Assembly (NCBI RefSeq): GCF_014203225.1
Contig: NZ_JACHIO010000005.1
Span: forward strand, 62,001-126,000
Direction of reading: 5' to 3'
DNA: 64,000 nt
Source: Granulicella mallensis
GTDB lineage: Bacteria; Acidobacteriota; Terriglobia; Terriglobales; Acidobacteriaceae
The position numbers were made by a program, and so were the translations under genes. Shown one piece after another: positions 44,464-54,347 of the stretch. Below the pieces are notes generated by a model that was given only the letters and a program-made list of their open reading frames with translations, had not been told where the DNA came from and did no database searches. Numbering within the stretch: position 1 is the first letter of the stretch; the number at the start of each line of letters is the position of its first letter.

Positions 44464-47247
44464 ATGCGCGTTCAAAACTTCCGGCGAACAGGCTCCTTTC
44501 AGCTTGTTGGGCTAGCTCTTATTGCGTGTCTTACAGCGTCAGCGCAAACACCGCCGCGCGGTCCCCGCGTGCTTCCTCCGGGGCCGATGATCGATGGGGG
44601 CGAGGTGACGTTAACTTCTCCCGCTCTCAGCATCCGCCTGCTCAAATATTCGGGCACGGTTGCGCAACTGACGCCCAAGGCCGATGGGACGCTGGACTAC
44701 ACTCCAGGCGACCGCCTTAAAGAGCGATCCGCAGACACCTTCTACCACTTGGGCGATCTCGATCTACGGATTCGCACCGCGGGTGCCACCGGCTGGACAG
44801 ATGTCTCCACTGCCTTCCACCGCGCGCCCGCCACTGTCGTGGCTTCCGATGACACGCACTTCGTCAGCGACGTTACATCGAGCCTGCCCGAGGGAACGCC
44901 TCTGAAGGTCGTCCGCACCTGGGCTGTCGAGCGTGGCGACCTCGTGCTGCGCTTCACGGTCACGAATACCGCAGGCTCTCCGGTCGAGCTTGGCGGCGTC
45001 GGGATTCCGATGGTGTTCAACAACATCATGAACGGGCGCACGCTCGATCAGTCTTATCGCACGTGCAGTTTCTACGATCCCTATATGGGAGAAGACGCGG
45101 GCTACGTCCAGGTCATACGGCTGAGCGGCGTTGGGCCGGTGCTGCTCGTTGTGCCCGACGGCCACACGCCGTTCGAGGAGTGGAAGCCCATCCTCGACCG
45201 CCGTGACCGCGCAACCGGGAAAGGCATCCTCGACAACGATCCCACTCCGCGCGGTACGACCTTCGAAGGCTCGTACGACTGGATGGTGCACTCCGCAGGC
45301 TTCGCCCAGACGGAGTGGAAGGACGTCAGCGAATGGAATCCTGCAACCTCCGAGACGCTTGCTCCGGGAAAGAGCGTAACGTTTGGTGTCCGCTTTATCG
45401 TCGCCCCAGATGTCCGTCACATCGACGCCACTCTCGCGGAGCATAAGCGGCCGGTCGCCATCGGTGTTCCCGGCTACATCCTGCCCCAGGACGTCGACGC
45501 ACGGCTCTTCCTGCGCTATGGCTCGACTGTGCGGTCTATTGTTAGCGAACCTGCAGACGCCGTGACCATCCACGACGACGGACGCAATGCAGCGGGTCTC
45601 CATGCCTATACGCTGCGCGGCAAGCAGTGGGGACGTTTCCGCCTGGTCGTCACCTATGCCGACGGCACCGTGCAGAGCATCGGCTACCGCACCATCAAGC
45701 CCGAGAGAGAAGCCATTGCGGATATGGGCCGCTTCCTCTTTCATCAGCAATGGTTCGATCAGCCCGATGATCCGTTTCATCGCTCGCCCTCCATCATCAG
45801 CTACGACAACGAAGCCGGGAGACAGGTCACCCAGGACTCTCGCGTCTGGATCGCCGGTCTCAGTGATGAAGCCGGAGCCGGATCATGGCTCGCTGCAGCG
45901 ATGAAGGAGTATCTCGAACCCGATGCGGAAGAGGTCGCCAAGCTGGAGAGCTATGTCGATGGCGTGCTGTGGGGCCATCTGCAAAACAGTGAGGGAGATC
46001 ACAAGTACGGTGTCCACAAGAGCCTCTTCTTCTATGAGCCCGCGCTCGTGCCCGGCTTCACCTATGATCCCGGTCTGAACTGGAAGAGCTGGACGAGTTG
46101 GGACAAGAAAGGTGCTGACGACGTAGGACGCTCTTACAACTATCCCCACGTGGTCTCCGCCTACTGGGCGCTCTACCGCACGGCGCGCAATACCAAAGGG
46201 CTCGTCGTGAAGCATCCCTGGGACTGGTATCTCAACCAGGCGTATGAGACCTCGCTGGCCATGGTCTCGCAAGCGCCTTACTACACACGCTACGGACAGA
46301 TGGAAGGCACGGTGTTCCTGCATCTGCTGGAAGATCTGAGGGCCGAAGGCTGGAATGAGAAAGCCGACAAGCTGGAGGCCGTGATGCGCACGCGAGCAGA
46401 CCGCTGGAAGGGAGAAGCCTATCCCTTTGGCAGCGAGATGCCTTGGGATTCCACCGGCCAGGAAGAGGTCTATGGCTGGTCGCGTTACTTCCACAATGAC
46501 GATAAGGCGGACGTTACACTCAACGCGATTCTGGCGTACGACCCTGTCATTCCCAGCTGGGGGTACAACGGGAGCGCGCGGCGCTACTGGGACTTCATCT
46601 ACGGCGGGGATAGTAAGTACTCGCGCATCGAGCGGCAGCTTCATCACTATGGCTCGGGCTTGAATGCGATCCCGTTGCTCGAGGAGTATCGCGCGCATCC
46701 GGATGATCTCTATCTGCTGCGCGCGGGGTACGGCGGTGTGATGGGACCGCTCTCGAACATCGACGAGAAGGGCTTTGCTTCGGCAGCGTTCCACTCGTTT
46801 CCGGACCGGATGATGTTCGATCCCTACACTGGAGACTACGGCCCGAACTTCTTCGGCCACGCCATCAATACGGGAACCTTCCTCACGCATGATGCTGCGA
46901 TGGGCTGGATCTGCTTCGGCGGCAACGTCGAGGAGCATCATGGTCTCGTTCACGCGACGATCCTCGATTCCTCGCGCAACCATCTCTTCATCGCGCCGCT
47001 GGGGCTTTGGATTACGCTCGATGCCGGTCATCTTGTTTCGGTTGACTTTGACCCTGCGAAGAAGACCGTAGCGCTGCATCTGGCTGCTGCAAGCGCCTCG
47101 GTCCCAACGGCGCGCTTGCGAGTGAAGCAGACCGCCGCAAAGCCCGGCTGGGAGCTTGGTGCGAAGACAAACCTCGATGCGGGAGCGAATGTCATTCCGC
47201 TTGGTATGAGGGAAACGACCGTCGTCCTGCGGGAGAAGACGATGTAA
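44464..47247 (+). CDS. Second secreted DUF5695-type protein
   Basis: 927 residues, paralogous to the preceding gene but lacking its discoidin-like insert. Signal peptide LVGLALIACLTASAQ. Parallel landmarks are VGRSYNYPHVVSAYWALYRT (the counterpart of the YDYPHVV segment), ESYVDGVLWGHLQNSEGDHKYG, PFGSEMPWDSTGQEEVYGW, and PSWGYNGSARRYWDF. The C-terminus has a DAGHLVSVDFDP beta domain. Co-transcribed with the first (56-base gap, GAGGT upstream of ATG). Two such enzymes side by side suggest sequential or complementary cleavage of one glycan. Specificity unknown. Confidence 0.65.
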   Translation: MRVQNFRRTGSFQLVGLALIACLTASAQTPPRGPRVLPPGPMIDGGEVTLTSPALSIRLLKYSGTVAQLTPKADGTLDYTPGDRLKERSADTFYHLGDLDLRIRTAGATGWTDVSTAFHRAPATVVASDDTHFVSDVTSSLPEGTPLKVVRTWAVERGDLVLRFTVTNTAGSPVELGGVGIPMVFNNIMNGRTLDQSYRTCSFYDPYMGEDAGYVQVIRLSGVGPVLLVVPDGHTPFEEWKPILDRRDRATGKGILDNDPTPRGTTFEGSYDWMVHSAGFAQTEWKDVSEWNPATSETLAPGKSVTFGVRFIVAPDVRHIDATLAEHKRPVAIGVPGYILPQDVDARLFLRYGSTVRSIVSEPADAVTIHDDGRNAAGLHAYTLRGKQWGRFRLVVTYADGTVQSIGYRTIKPEREAIADMGRFLFHQQWFDQPDDPFHRSPSIISYDNEAGRQVTQDSRVWIAGLSDEAGAGSWLAAAMKEYLEPDAEEVAKLESYVDGVLWGHLQNSEGDHKYGVHKSLFFYEPALVPGFTYDPGLNWKSWTSWDKKGADDVGRSYNYPHVVSAYWALYRTARNTKGLVVKHPWDWYLNQAYETSLAMVSQAPYYTRYGQMEGTVFLHLLEDLRAEGWNEKADKLEAVMRTRADRWKGEAYPFGSEMPWDSTGQEEVYGWSRYFHNDDKADVTLNAILAYDPVIPSWGYNGSARRYWDFIYGGDSKYSRIERQLHHYGSGLNAIPLLEEYRAHPDDLYLLRAGYGGVMGPLSNIDEKGFASAAFHSFPDRMMFDPYTGDYGPNFFGHAINTGTFLTHDAAMGWICFGGNVEEHHGLVHATILDSSRNHLFIAPLGLWITLDAGHLVSVDFDPAKKTVALHLAAASASVPTARLRVKQTAAKPGWELGAKTNLDAGANVIPLGMRETTVVLREKTM

Positions 47248-47256
47248 GTGGAACGA

Positions 47257-47291
47257 AGATGGTCGGCAGGAAGCCTGCCGGCCATCTTTGC
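47257..47291 (+). terminator. Rho-independent-like terminator after the DUF5695 pair
   Basis: AGATGGTCGGCAGG at 47257-47270 pairs with CCTGCCGGCCATCT at 47274-47287 over an AAG loop, followed by a short TTTG. It sits 10 bases after the stop codon. Confidence 0.7.
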
Positions 47292-47342
47292 GTTGCATGG
47301 TGTCTAGAGTGGTGCATCATTAGTTCATTGAAGAATGCTGGT

Positions 47343-47600
47343 CTGTTCAGCACAGCGCGAAGCGCATTCCCTGACGCTTTAGCGTCAGGGAGTCGGAGGG
47401 AGCCGTAGCCTTTAGGCTACGGAATTCAGGCTTAGCAAAGATGTGGCCTTTAGGCCCGGGCCTTCTTTCGGCTGCAAACAAAAGGCCCGGGGCTAAAGCC
47501 CAATTCTTGCCTGCCCTTAATTCCGTGGCCTAAAGGCGATTGCCTCCCTTACCCTCCGCCCCGCAACGCTAAAGCGTCACGGTTTGCGCTTCGCGCCATA
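47343..47600. repeat. Hairpin-rich repeat element, copy 1
   Basis: About 258 bases, almost wholly made of stem-loops: CCCTGACGCT-TTAGCGTCAGGG, CCGTAGCCTTTAGGCTACGG, GGCCTTTAGGCC and others. The ends GCGCGAAGCGC and GCGCTTCGCGC are inverted, so the whole unit is a near-palindrome. A second copy in the opposite orientation lies at 58379-58640. It fills the gap between the convergent ends of the DUF5695 pair and the GH27 gene, so it may also end transcription. Confidence 0.8.
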
Positions 47601-47640
47601 GGGTAGTTCACTCCAACAACACACCATCGCTGAAAATGCT

Positions 47641-49215
47641 TTAGCGGGAGCTGATCTTCAACAGCACCACGCCATGGCTCGGAACAGTTGCTTTGAAGGT
47701 GTCCCCTTCCAGCTTGACGTCCTCGTGTTTCCAGAGGTCGCGCACCTTCGTCTTTTTACCTGTGAGGTTTGCCGGCAAGATGCTGCGAGCAAACTGTGCG
47801 TCTGTGGGAGCGTCGTTGCGATTGAAGAGGCCGACGATGACCGAGCCATCGTGCAGGGGGCGCATCAGCACTTCAACCTTGTTCTCGCTCGACACGGAGA
47901 CAACCGGCTTGTACTCGGGGTCCTGATCGACCGCGATAGTCTCCGAGTTCATGAGGATGCTCTTGGTCTCATCCGTCATGGTGCGCAGGTCGTTGCCGGC
48001 GATGAGAGGAGCCGCCAGAAGCGACCACAGGCTCATGTGCGTCCTGTACTCGTCGGCCGTCATGCCGCCGTTGCCGATCTCCAGCATGTCGGGATCGTTC
48101 CAGTGCCCGGGTTTGGCATATTCCGCGATCTTGATCTGGCTGAAGCCGATCTTCTCCATCGAATCCCAGCGATCGGAGATGTCTCCGGTCGTGCGCCAGA
48201 GGTTTCCACCGCTCTTCGTTCCCCAACCCGTCCACACAGAGGCCCGCCCGTATTCGCAGAGGCTGTAGATGATCGGCCGATTCGTCTCCTGGAGCGCCTG
48301 GCCCATCTTCTGATAGATCGCCTGCAGCGTCGGCGCATCGTCCTTGTAGATGTCGAGCCCGCTGCAGAGGTCGTACTTCAGGTAATCGATACCCCACGCA
48401 GCAAACGTTTTCGCATCCTGTACCTCATGCCCGAAGCTTCCTTCATATCCCGCGCACGTCTTCGGTCCGGGGCTTGAGTAGATGCCGATCTTCAGGCCCT
48501 TCGAATGCACGTAGTCCGCAAGCGCCTTCATGTCCGGGAACTTCTTGTTCGTGGTGATGTTGCCGTTCGCGTCGCGGCCCAGCTCCCAGGTGTCGTCGAT
48601 GTTGATGTAGACGTAGCCTGCCTTGCTCATACCGCTGGAGACCATGGCATCCGCCATCCCGCGCACGGCGGCATCGTCAACCCTGCCTGCAAATTTGTTC
48701 CAGCTATTCCAGCCCATCGGCGGCGTCCGGGCCAGGCCGTTGTCGGGAAGGTCTTTGAGCTCCGGCAACGGCAGCGGCGCCGGAGGCAGGGTCGCTTCCT
48801 TCGTTACTTTTTCCGCGACGGATTTCATGACGCCGTTGCGTCCCTGGGTTTGAAGCAGCAGCTTGCCATCTTCATAGGTCCCGTCAAAGGTAATCGGCCG
48901 CTGTGCGGGACGAGCGGTTGCGCCTGCGGGCGGGGGTGGCGGAGTTGGAGGAACCGTCACAAAATGGATCGCTCCCTCTTTGAACGTGCCGGTGATTGGA
49001 ATTCCATTCGGCCTCCGGATCAGCGTGCCGCTGAGGGTCTCGCCGCTCTGCTGAATCTCAAAGTAGGTGTCGCGAAAGGTGCCGTCGGGGTTCGGTGTGC
49101 GCGCGTCCCAGTACCCGCTTAGATTTGTCTGCGCGAAAGAAGGCTGAGTTCCCACGAGAAAGCAGCCCAGTAAAAGGGCCAGAGTGCTCGTTGAAGCTCG
49201 AAAGAAATGACGCAT
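47641..49215 (-). CDS. GH27 glycosidase (alpha-galactosidase / beta-L-arabinopyranosidase family), secreted
   Basis: 524 residues from ATG 49215 (GGGAGAG upstream). The signal peptide ends at about residue 29 (QPSFAQ). Residues 30-150 form a beta-rich domain of unknown role (LSGYWDARTPNPDGTFRDTY). The GH27 barrel follows: TPPMGWNSWNKF, IDDTWELGRD, nucleophile Asp282 in DYLKYDLC (family usual YDNC), acid/base Asp345 in LWRTTGDISDRW, and HWNDPDMLEIGNGGMT. A C-terminal beta sandwich ends KISSR. GH27 includes alpha-galactosidases and beta-L-arabinopyranosidases; the YDLC variant gives no clear answer. Its 5' end is duplicated as a dead copy at 53777-53894. Confidence 0.9.
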   Translation of the reverse strand: MRHFFRASTSTLALLLGCFLVGTQPSFAQTNLSGYWDARTPNPDGTFRDTYFEIQQSGETLSGTLIRRPNGIPITGTFKEGAIHFVTVPPTPPPPPAGATARPAQRPITFDGTYEDGKLLLQTQGRNGVMKSVAEKVTKEATLPPAPLPLPELKDLPDNGLARTPPMGWNSWNKFAGRVDDAAVRGMADAMVSSGMSKAGYVYINIDDTWELGRDANGNITTNKKFPDMKALADYVHSKGLKIGIYSSPGPKTCAGYEGSFGHEVQDAKTFAAWGIDYLKYDLCSGLDIYKDDAPTLQAIYQKMGQALQETNRPIIYSLCEYGRASVWTGWGTKSGGNLWRTTGDISDRWDSMEKIGFSQIKIAEYAKPGHWNDPDMLEIGNGGMTADEYRTHMSLWSLLAAPLIAGNDLRTMTDETKSILMNSETIAVDQDPEYKPVVSVSSENKVEVLMRPLHDGSVIVGLFNRNDAPTDAQFARSILPANLTGKKTKVRDLWKHEDVKLEGDTFKATVPSHGVVLLKISSR

Positions 49216-49677
49216 AAGAAACTCTCCCTGGTTGCTGATGATTGTGAATAAAGTGCTCGCCAAACTTTTCGTGTTCAAGAGAAGCTCAAGCGCCTTTCAC
49301 GGTGAGCGGTACTTGAGAAAGCGAAATCATTTTCATGACTTTCTCTTGTTTAAGAATCCAATTATGAACTTTTTTGTAACGATGTGGGAAAAAGAGATGA
49401 ACACGAAATACGGGTCCCTAGCCTTGGAGCAGGTTCCAGCATCTGCGGTATTTTCCGGTAAACATCATTGATTGTGCAGTTTACTGGAAAAAATATGCGG
49501 CCGCCGGGCTCGCCAGGACTGCATTAGGCCCTGATGGTACAGCCATAACGTGCAAGAAATCTTGCGGCAGGATTAAAACTTGTTGACAGAATGCACCTCT
49601 TTAGCTGAATGTTTACGTATCAGAACAAATACTATTTTGGATACATAAGCCAAGAGACTCTCATTATCAAGAGACTT
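49097..49677. repeat. Segmental duplication, copy A
   Basis: The first ~120 bases of the GH27 coding sequence plus the whole promoter region up to 49677 are repeated at 53777-54363 with clear but diverged similarity. Shared blocks include TGTGAATAAAGTGCTCGCCA, AAGAATCCAATTATGAAC, TTGACAGARTGCACCTCT and ATGTTTACGT. See the findings. Confidence 0.85.
49583..49646 (+). promoter_or_regulatory. Promoter and candidate operator of the first TonB receptor
   Basis: TTGACA at 49583-49588 is a good -35 box and is conserved in the duplicated promoter at 54267. ATTTTGGATACAT at 49634-49646 recurs at 63303-63315 exactly and at 54318-54330 with one change. A ~220-base leader separates this site from the start codon at 49870; the duplicated promoter has only ~20 bases. 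Confidence 0.5.
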
Positions 49678-49869
49678 GACGTCATTTGGCATCCGCTAAG
49701 AAACAAAAAAGTATTTTCGTTAGACCGCACTAGCTTTCGTGGATTGTTTCGGGGCTTCTGCGATAGCAAAAGTCTTTGCGGTTGGTCAGTAAACCTTTAC
49801 TGGCTGGAAACGCCAACTCGAACCCTCCGCCACGAGATGGCGGAGACACCATAAGAGGGGCTTCGACCT

Positions 49870-52800
49870 ATGTCTCTGAGCAGATTCGCCATACGCACGG
49901 CAGGAGCAATCTTTGCCTGTTTCTCCATCCTCCTTTTCATGTCCATCACCGCGATCTCGCCGCCGGCGTGGGCCCAGGATCTGTCCACCGGCTCCCTGAA
50001 CGTCGCCGTTCTGGATCCGTCGGGGGCTGCCATCGCGGGCGCGACGATCGTACTGAAGGATCTGGGAACAAACGACGTGCATACCGGCGTCACCAGGGGC
50101 GTAGGTACTGTGGTCATTCCTTACCTTCCTCCTGCTCAATACATCCTCACTGTCTCGAAGGATGGCTTTGAGACAGAGGTCTATCCTTTGGTGACGATCC
50201 AGACGAACCAGGTATCGAACCTGAAAGTCGCTATGAAAATCGGAGCCGCGACGACCAGCGTCTCGGTTTCGAGCGACGTTTCACCCATTCTGGACTCGAC
50301 TTCGAATGCTCTGACGACAACGCTCGATTTGAAGCAAGTAGATTCGCTTCCTCTGGGCGGTCGCGATGCGGGGCCTCTCGCATTTCTCGTCCCGGGAGCC
50401 GTTAACAACAACTTCAACAATCTTCCTGGCGGAGCGGTTAACGTCAGCTCGAACGGTTTTTCCACGATGACCGCTCGCAATAAGAGCAGCGGATTTGCTG
50501 ACAACGGTTCAGCAACCACGCAACTCCTGGAAGATACGCAGGAGATGACGGTTCAAACGAGTGAACTGGATGCCAGCCATGGCGGCAGCTCTACGATGGA
50601 CATTGGATTTACGACCAAACGCGGCACGAACAAGTTTCATGGCCAGCTATTTGAGGACTATCGCAGTCGCGGCCTGAACGCCAACACCTGGTACAACAAC
50701 TATGTCGGCCTGCCCCGGCCCGATCTGATTATTCATGACTTCGGTGCAAGCGTCGGAGGACCGCTGTGGAAAGACAAGCTGTTCTTCTTTGTCAGCTTGT
50801 CGAACTTCCGCCAGCCCTCCAGCTTCACGCACAGCACGGAGATCCCGACAGCCGCGGCTCTGGCTGGAAACTACAGCTACATTCCCATAGGCTCCTCTGC
50901 GGTGCAGACTGTCAACGTGCTTCAGGCCGGAGCGAGCGCCGGATGCCCGACTTGTACGGGACAGCTTAATCCCACCATCGCGGCCGCATTTGCGACTGCT
51001 CAGGCATCGTATGGTGTGGGGGGAGCGACGATCACTCCGCTTGATCTGAACCACAACAACCTGAACTTTCCTGTTCAGGGCGCAACGGTCATCAAATACC
51101 CGACGGCCAGGCTCGATTACGATGTGAGCCACAACTTCCGGTTGACGGGTACGGCGAACGAGACCGCTTCCTACTACACCAACACCGGGGCTCCGCCCTA
51201 TCCTGGCGCGGCTTATGCCAATCAGTCCGGCAGCAGCTTCACCAAGAACTGGCAGGCGACCGCGGGCTTCGACTGGTCGATCACCCCTTCTTTTGTCAAT
51301 GCATTCCGTGCCGCTTTTCTCTACACGCACTTTGAATACAACACACAAGGTGTAAGCATTCCTACAGATTCCATGTTCGATACTGGGAATATCGTTCTTG
51401 GTTTTGGCCTGACCAGTGGCATCAATCCATTCAATTCTCTTTCAGGCGGATCGTTGTATGACACCATTGCTGTGAAGGACGATTCAACCTGGCAAAAGGG
51501 AAATCATACGATTGGTTTCGGTGTAGAAGCAGGTAGCGAACCTGACCACTACTACAACAATCTGTTTGTCCCCAGCTTTACGGCAAATGGCATCGCTACT
51601 GGCGATCCCGTCCAAAATGCGCTGATCAATGCTCTTTCCGCAAACGCTCCGAGCTCGGCTCAGGGAGATGTGCAGGGCTTGTACGCATCTCTGACCGGAC
51701 GCGTCAACTATTACAGCACGAGTGAATTTGTAAATACTCAAACAAAACAGTACGACCCTCATACTGACTTCGACCTGCACGAGCGGTTGACGCAGGCAGC
51801 GTTGTTCGCGATGGATAGCTGGAGAGCAACGCCAACTCTTACCCTGAACTACGGCCTTCGCTGGGACTTCACCGGCGCTTCGACGGATCTCACAGGGTTC
51901 TACACGCACCCTGATGTGGCGAATCTCTGGGGCCCTTCCGGTGTGAACAACCTCTTCATGCCGGGCACGTTGTCGGGCGTTCAGAACCCAACCGAGAGCA
52001 CCTCATCGCAGGCGTATGCGCCTACCTATGTCCATCCGCAGCCGAACTTCGGCTTCGCCTGGAGTCCCCATGGAGATCCAAACAGCTGGACGGGACGTAT
52101 GTTCGGAAATGGTAAGACTGTGATCCGCGGCAGTTATACCTTGAAAAACTACGTCGAAGGCACGCAGAACTTCTGGACCTTCGGCTCGAACGGAGGAGCT
52201 AACTTCCAGAACAACTACACGGCTGTGCCCGTCATTCCATCCAGCGCAGCACCCGGTGCCGGATTCTATAACGCAGGTTCGTTCGTGCTGGGACAATCTG
52301 CCGCTCCGGCGACAGCAGCTCAATTCCCGGTTCCGTTCTCCAACACGGTCCCGCTGTCACTCGGAACGTTTTCTGGTAACTGGGTTACGACGATCGATCC
52401 GCACATCAAGCAGCCTTATGTTGAGTCGTGGCAGTTTGGCATCCAGTATGCGATCAATGACAAGAATGTCATTGAAGTGCGATATGTCGGCAATGTTGGT
52501 AAAGATCAGTGGCTCGGCCAGAATATCAATGAGATTAACGTCTTCGAGAATGGCTTCCTGAATGAGTTCAAGGGCGCGCAGGCTAACCTGGTTGCGTCCG
52601 GCGGGACAACGTTCCAGGGACACAATCCAACCCCGATCCTCAACCAGGCCTTTGCCAGCACCGGTCTCCAGAGCAACTTCACGAACAGCCAGTTCATTAC
52701 CTGGCTGAACCAGGGACAGGCCGGAGCGTTTGCAAACTATCTGGCAAGCAATCCCAGCTACCTCTGCTCCCTGGTGGGCGCTGCCCATTTTGCTCCGTGT

Positions 52801-53706
52801 GGCGCTGCAGGAGCGACTGGCGGCGGAGGGTATCCCATCAACTTCTTCCAGGCCAATCCCTTTGTTGCCAATGGCGAGGTCGTGGAACTGACGAACGCCG
52901 GATACTCGAACTACAACGCGTTGCAGATCGACTTCCGTCAGCACTCGTATCACGGCATGCAGTTCAATGCGAATTACACCTATGCCAAGTCGCTGGGAAC
53001 CAGCGTGCAGGGAAGTACAGCTCCCGGCATCTATGGCGGCCAGGGGAACAGTGCTCCCGGCTTCTATACGCTAAGAAACAAGCGACTGAACTATTTCCCT
53101 AGTGCCTTCGATATACGGAATGTGCTGCACGTCAGCGGCACCTACGACCTGCCCTTCGGACGCAATCGACAGTTCTTCAGCCATACAAACCGTGTTGTAG
53201 ATTCTGTGATCGGCGGATGGACTCTGGGTACGATCATTACTTATCAGAGTGGCGATCCGCATCTATTCAACGGCGGCACCGAAACGACAAACACCAGCGA
53301 CTCCGGTATCTCTTTGATCGGTGTTACTCCTGCTCAACTGCAAAAGCAGATCCACATCCGGCCCTCAAACGGTCATCCGTGGGTGAACCTGTTCGATCCG
53401 AAGTACTATACGGGTGCGGGACAGGCGAACAACGCCTATATCAGTCCGAACTTCAATGCTGGAACCTTCGCTTACCTGCTGTGGCTGCATGATCCTAAGT
53501 GGATCAATACAGATGCGGCGCTCACGAAGGTCGTTCCCGTTTATAAAAGCATGAACCTGACTCTGCAGGCCGAGTTCCTGAACGTCTTCAACCATACGGC
53601 ATGGAACGGCATGGATACAGGCGTGCAGGACACTACCTTCGGAACCACAAGTACAACTGCCAACAGCCCGAGAAATATAGAGCTCCGCGGCAACTTCCGG
53701 TTCTAG
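49870..53706 (+). CDS. Oar-type TonB-dependent receptor
   Basis: 1,278 residues. The signal peptide ends near 36 (SPPAWAQ). A carboxypeptidase-regulatory-like beta domain covers about 40-125 (GSLNVAVLDPSGAAIAGATI ... PPAQYILTVSKDGFE). The plug follows, with LPLGGRDAGPLAFLVPG and RNKSSGFADNGSATTQLLED, then TTKRGTNKFHGQLFEDYRSR and a very long barrel ending IELRGNFRF. Acidobacterial receptors of this kind import oligosaccharides or peptides without SusD. Start ATG has GAGGGG upstream. Paralogous to the next receptor; both promoters derive from one duplicated segment. A terminator follows directly. Confidence 0.92.
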   Translation: MSLSRFAIRTAGAIFACFSILLFMSITAISPPAWAQDLSTGSLNVAVLDPSGAAIAGATIVLKDLGTNDVHTGVTRGVGTVVIPYLPPAQYILTVSKDGFETEVYPLVTIQTNQVSNLKVAMKIGAATTSVSVSSDVSPILDSTSNALTTTLDLKQVDSLPLGGRDAGPLAFLVPGAVNNNFNNLPGGAVNVSSNGFSTMTARNKSSGFADNGSATTQLLEDTQEMTVQTSELDASHGGSSTMDIGFTTKRGTNKFHGQLFEDYRSRGLNANTWYNNYVGLPRPDLIIHDFGASVGGPLWKDKLFFFVSLSNFRQPSSFTHSTEIPTAAALAGNYSYIPIGSSAVQTVNVLQAGASAGCPTCTGQLNPTIAAAFATAQASYGVGGATITPLDLNHNNLNFPVQGATVIKYPTARLDYDVSHNFRLTGTANETASYYTNTGAPPYPGAAYANQSGSSFTKNWQATAGFDWSITPSFVNAFRAAFLYTHFEYNTQGVSIPTDSMFDTGNIVLGFGLTSGINPFNSLSGGSLYDTIAVKDDSTWQKGNHTIGFGVEAGSEPDHYYNNLFVPSFTANGIATGDPVQNALINALSANAPSSAQGDVQGLYASLTGRVNYYSTSEFVNTQTKQYDPHTDFDLHERLTQAALFAMDSWRATPTLTLNYGLRWDFTGASTDLTGFYTHPDVANLWGPSGVNNLFMPGTLSGVQNPTESTSSQAYAPTYVHPQPNFGFAWSPHGDPNSWTGRMFGNGKTVIRGSYTLKNYVEGTQNFWTFGSNGGANFQNNYTAVPVIPSSAAPGAGFYNAGSFVLGQSAAPATAAQFPVPFSNTVPLSLGTFSGNWVTTIDPHIKQPYVESWQFGIQYAINDKNVIEVRYVGNVGKDQWLGQNINEINVFENGFLNEFKGAQANLVASGGTTFQGHNPTPILNQAFASTGLQSNFTNSQFITWLNQGQAGAFANYLASNPSYLCSLVGAAHFAPCGAAGATGGGGYPINFFQANPFVANGEVVELTNAGYSNYNALQIDFRQHSYHGMQFNANYTYAKSLGTSVQGSTAPGIYGGQGNSAPGFYTLRNKRLNYFPSAFDIRNVLHVSGTYDLPFGRNRQFFSHTNRVVDSVIGGWTLGTIITYQSGDPHLFNGGTETTNTSDSGISLIGVTPAQLQKQIHIRPSNGHPWVNLFDPKYYTGAGQANNAYISPNFNAGTFAYLLWLHDPKWINTDAALTKVVPVYKSMNLTLQAEFLNVFNHTAWNGMDTGVQDTTFGTTSTTANSPRNIELRGNFRF

Positions 53707-53727
53707 ATAAATAGATTGATCCAAACG

Positions 53728-53764
53728 GGCCTTCTCCATCTCAATCATGGAGAAGGCCTTTTCT
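53728..53764 (+). terminator. Rho-independent terminator after the first receptor
   Basis: GGCCTTCTCCAT (53728-53739) pairs perfectly with ATGGAGAAGGCC (53747-53758) over a 7-base loop, followed by TTTTCT. Confidence 0.85.
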
Positions 53765-53776
53765 CACTATGGGGCC

Positions 53777-53894
53777 GTACGTGCATCCCAATGTCCGTTT
53801 AGGTTTGTCTGGGCGAAAGAAGGCTGAGTTTCCACGAGCAGGCAGCTCGGAAAAGGGCCAGGATGCCCGTAGAAGTTCGAAATCAATGATGCAT
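53777..53894 (-). pseudogene. Dead copy of the 5' end of the GH27 gene
   Basis: Reading from ATG 53894 gives MHH, a stop, then FRTSTGILALFRAACS and similar. It aligns base by base with the GH27 start (MRHFFRASTSTLALLLG) but has a TGA at codon 4, indels and frameshifts. It ends abruptly at 53777, where homology to the GH27 coding sequence stops. It is a by-product of the duplication that created the second receptor promoter. Confidence 0.8.
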
Positions 53895-54266
53895 AAGAAA
53901 CTCTCACCAGTTACTGACGATTGTGAATAAAGTGCTCGCCAGACTTTTCCGCATTTCAAGAGAGATCCATACCCCTTTTAGGGTGTGCAGTACCTGAGAA
54001 AGAGAAGCTACATTTATAGATTTCTTATGTTAAAGAATCCAATTATGAACTTTCAAATGACAGATATAGAGGAAAAGAAATAGGCGCGAAATGCGGCTCA
54101 CTTATCCCGGAGTAGGTTCATGTATTTACGGGATGCCCAGGATAACAACAGCTGATTGTGTCATTTACGGAAAATTTTCGCAGTCGGCCCAACCCGTTAG
54201 GACTGCACCAAGCTCTGATCGTACTGGGATGACGAATAAGAAATCTTGCGCTGAGATGAAAAACTA

Positions 54267-54330
54267 TTGACAGAGTGCACCTCTGTAGATGAATGTTTAC
54301 GTGCTTCAATAAATACTATTTTGAATACAT
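54267..54330 (+). promoter_or_regulatory. Promoter and candidate operator of the second TonB receptor
   Basis: TTGACA at 54267-54272 and ATTTTGAATACAT at 54318-54330 match the sites in front of the first receptor. The operator copy lies 18 bases before the start codon at 54348. Confidence 0.5.
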
Positions 54331-54347
54331 TAGCCAAGGTGATTCTC

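Noticed and set aside
45883..47298. A 471-codon minus-strand frame
   Set aside because: Antisense to the second DUF5695 gene, with composition of a shadow frame.
49216..49869. Small gene in the 650-base gap before the first receptor (for example frames at 49232-49471 and 49609-49854)
   Set aside because: The same stretch is largely duplicated at 53777-54363, where these frames are not kept open, so they are not under coding selection.
54267..54347. 27-residue N-terminal extension of the second receptor
   Set aside because: Its TTG is the -35 box TTGACA conserved in the duplicated promoter, and the signal peptide starts at ATG 54348.
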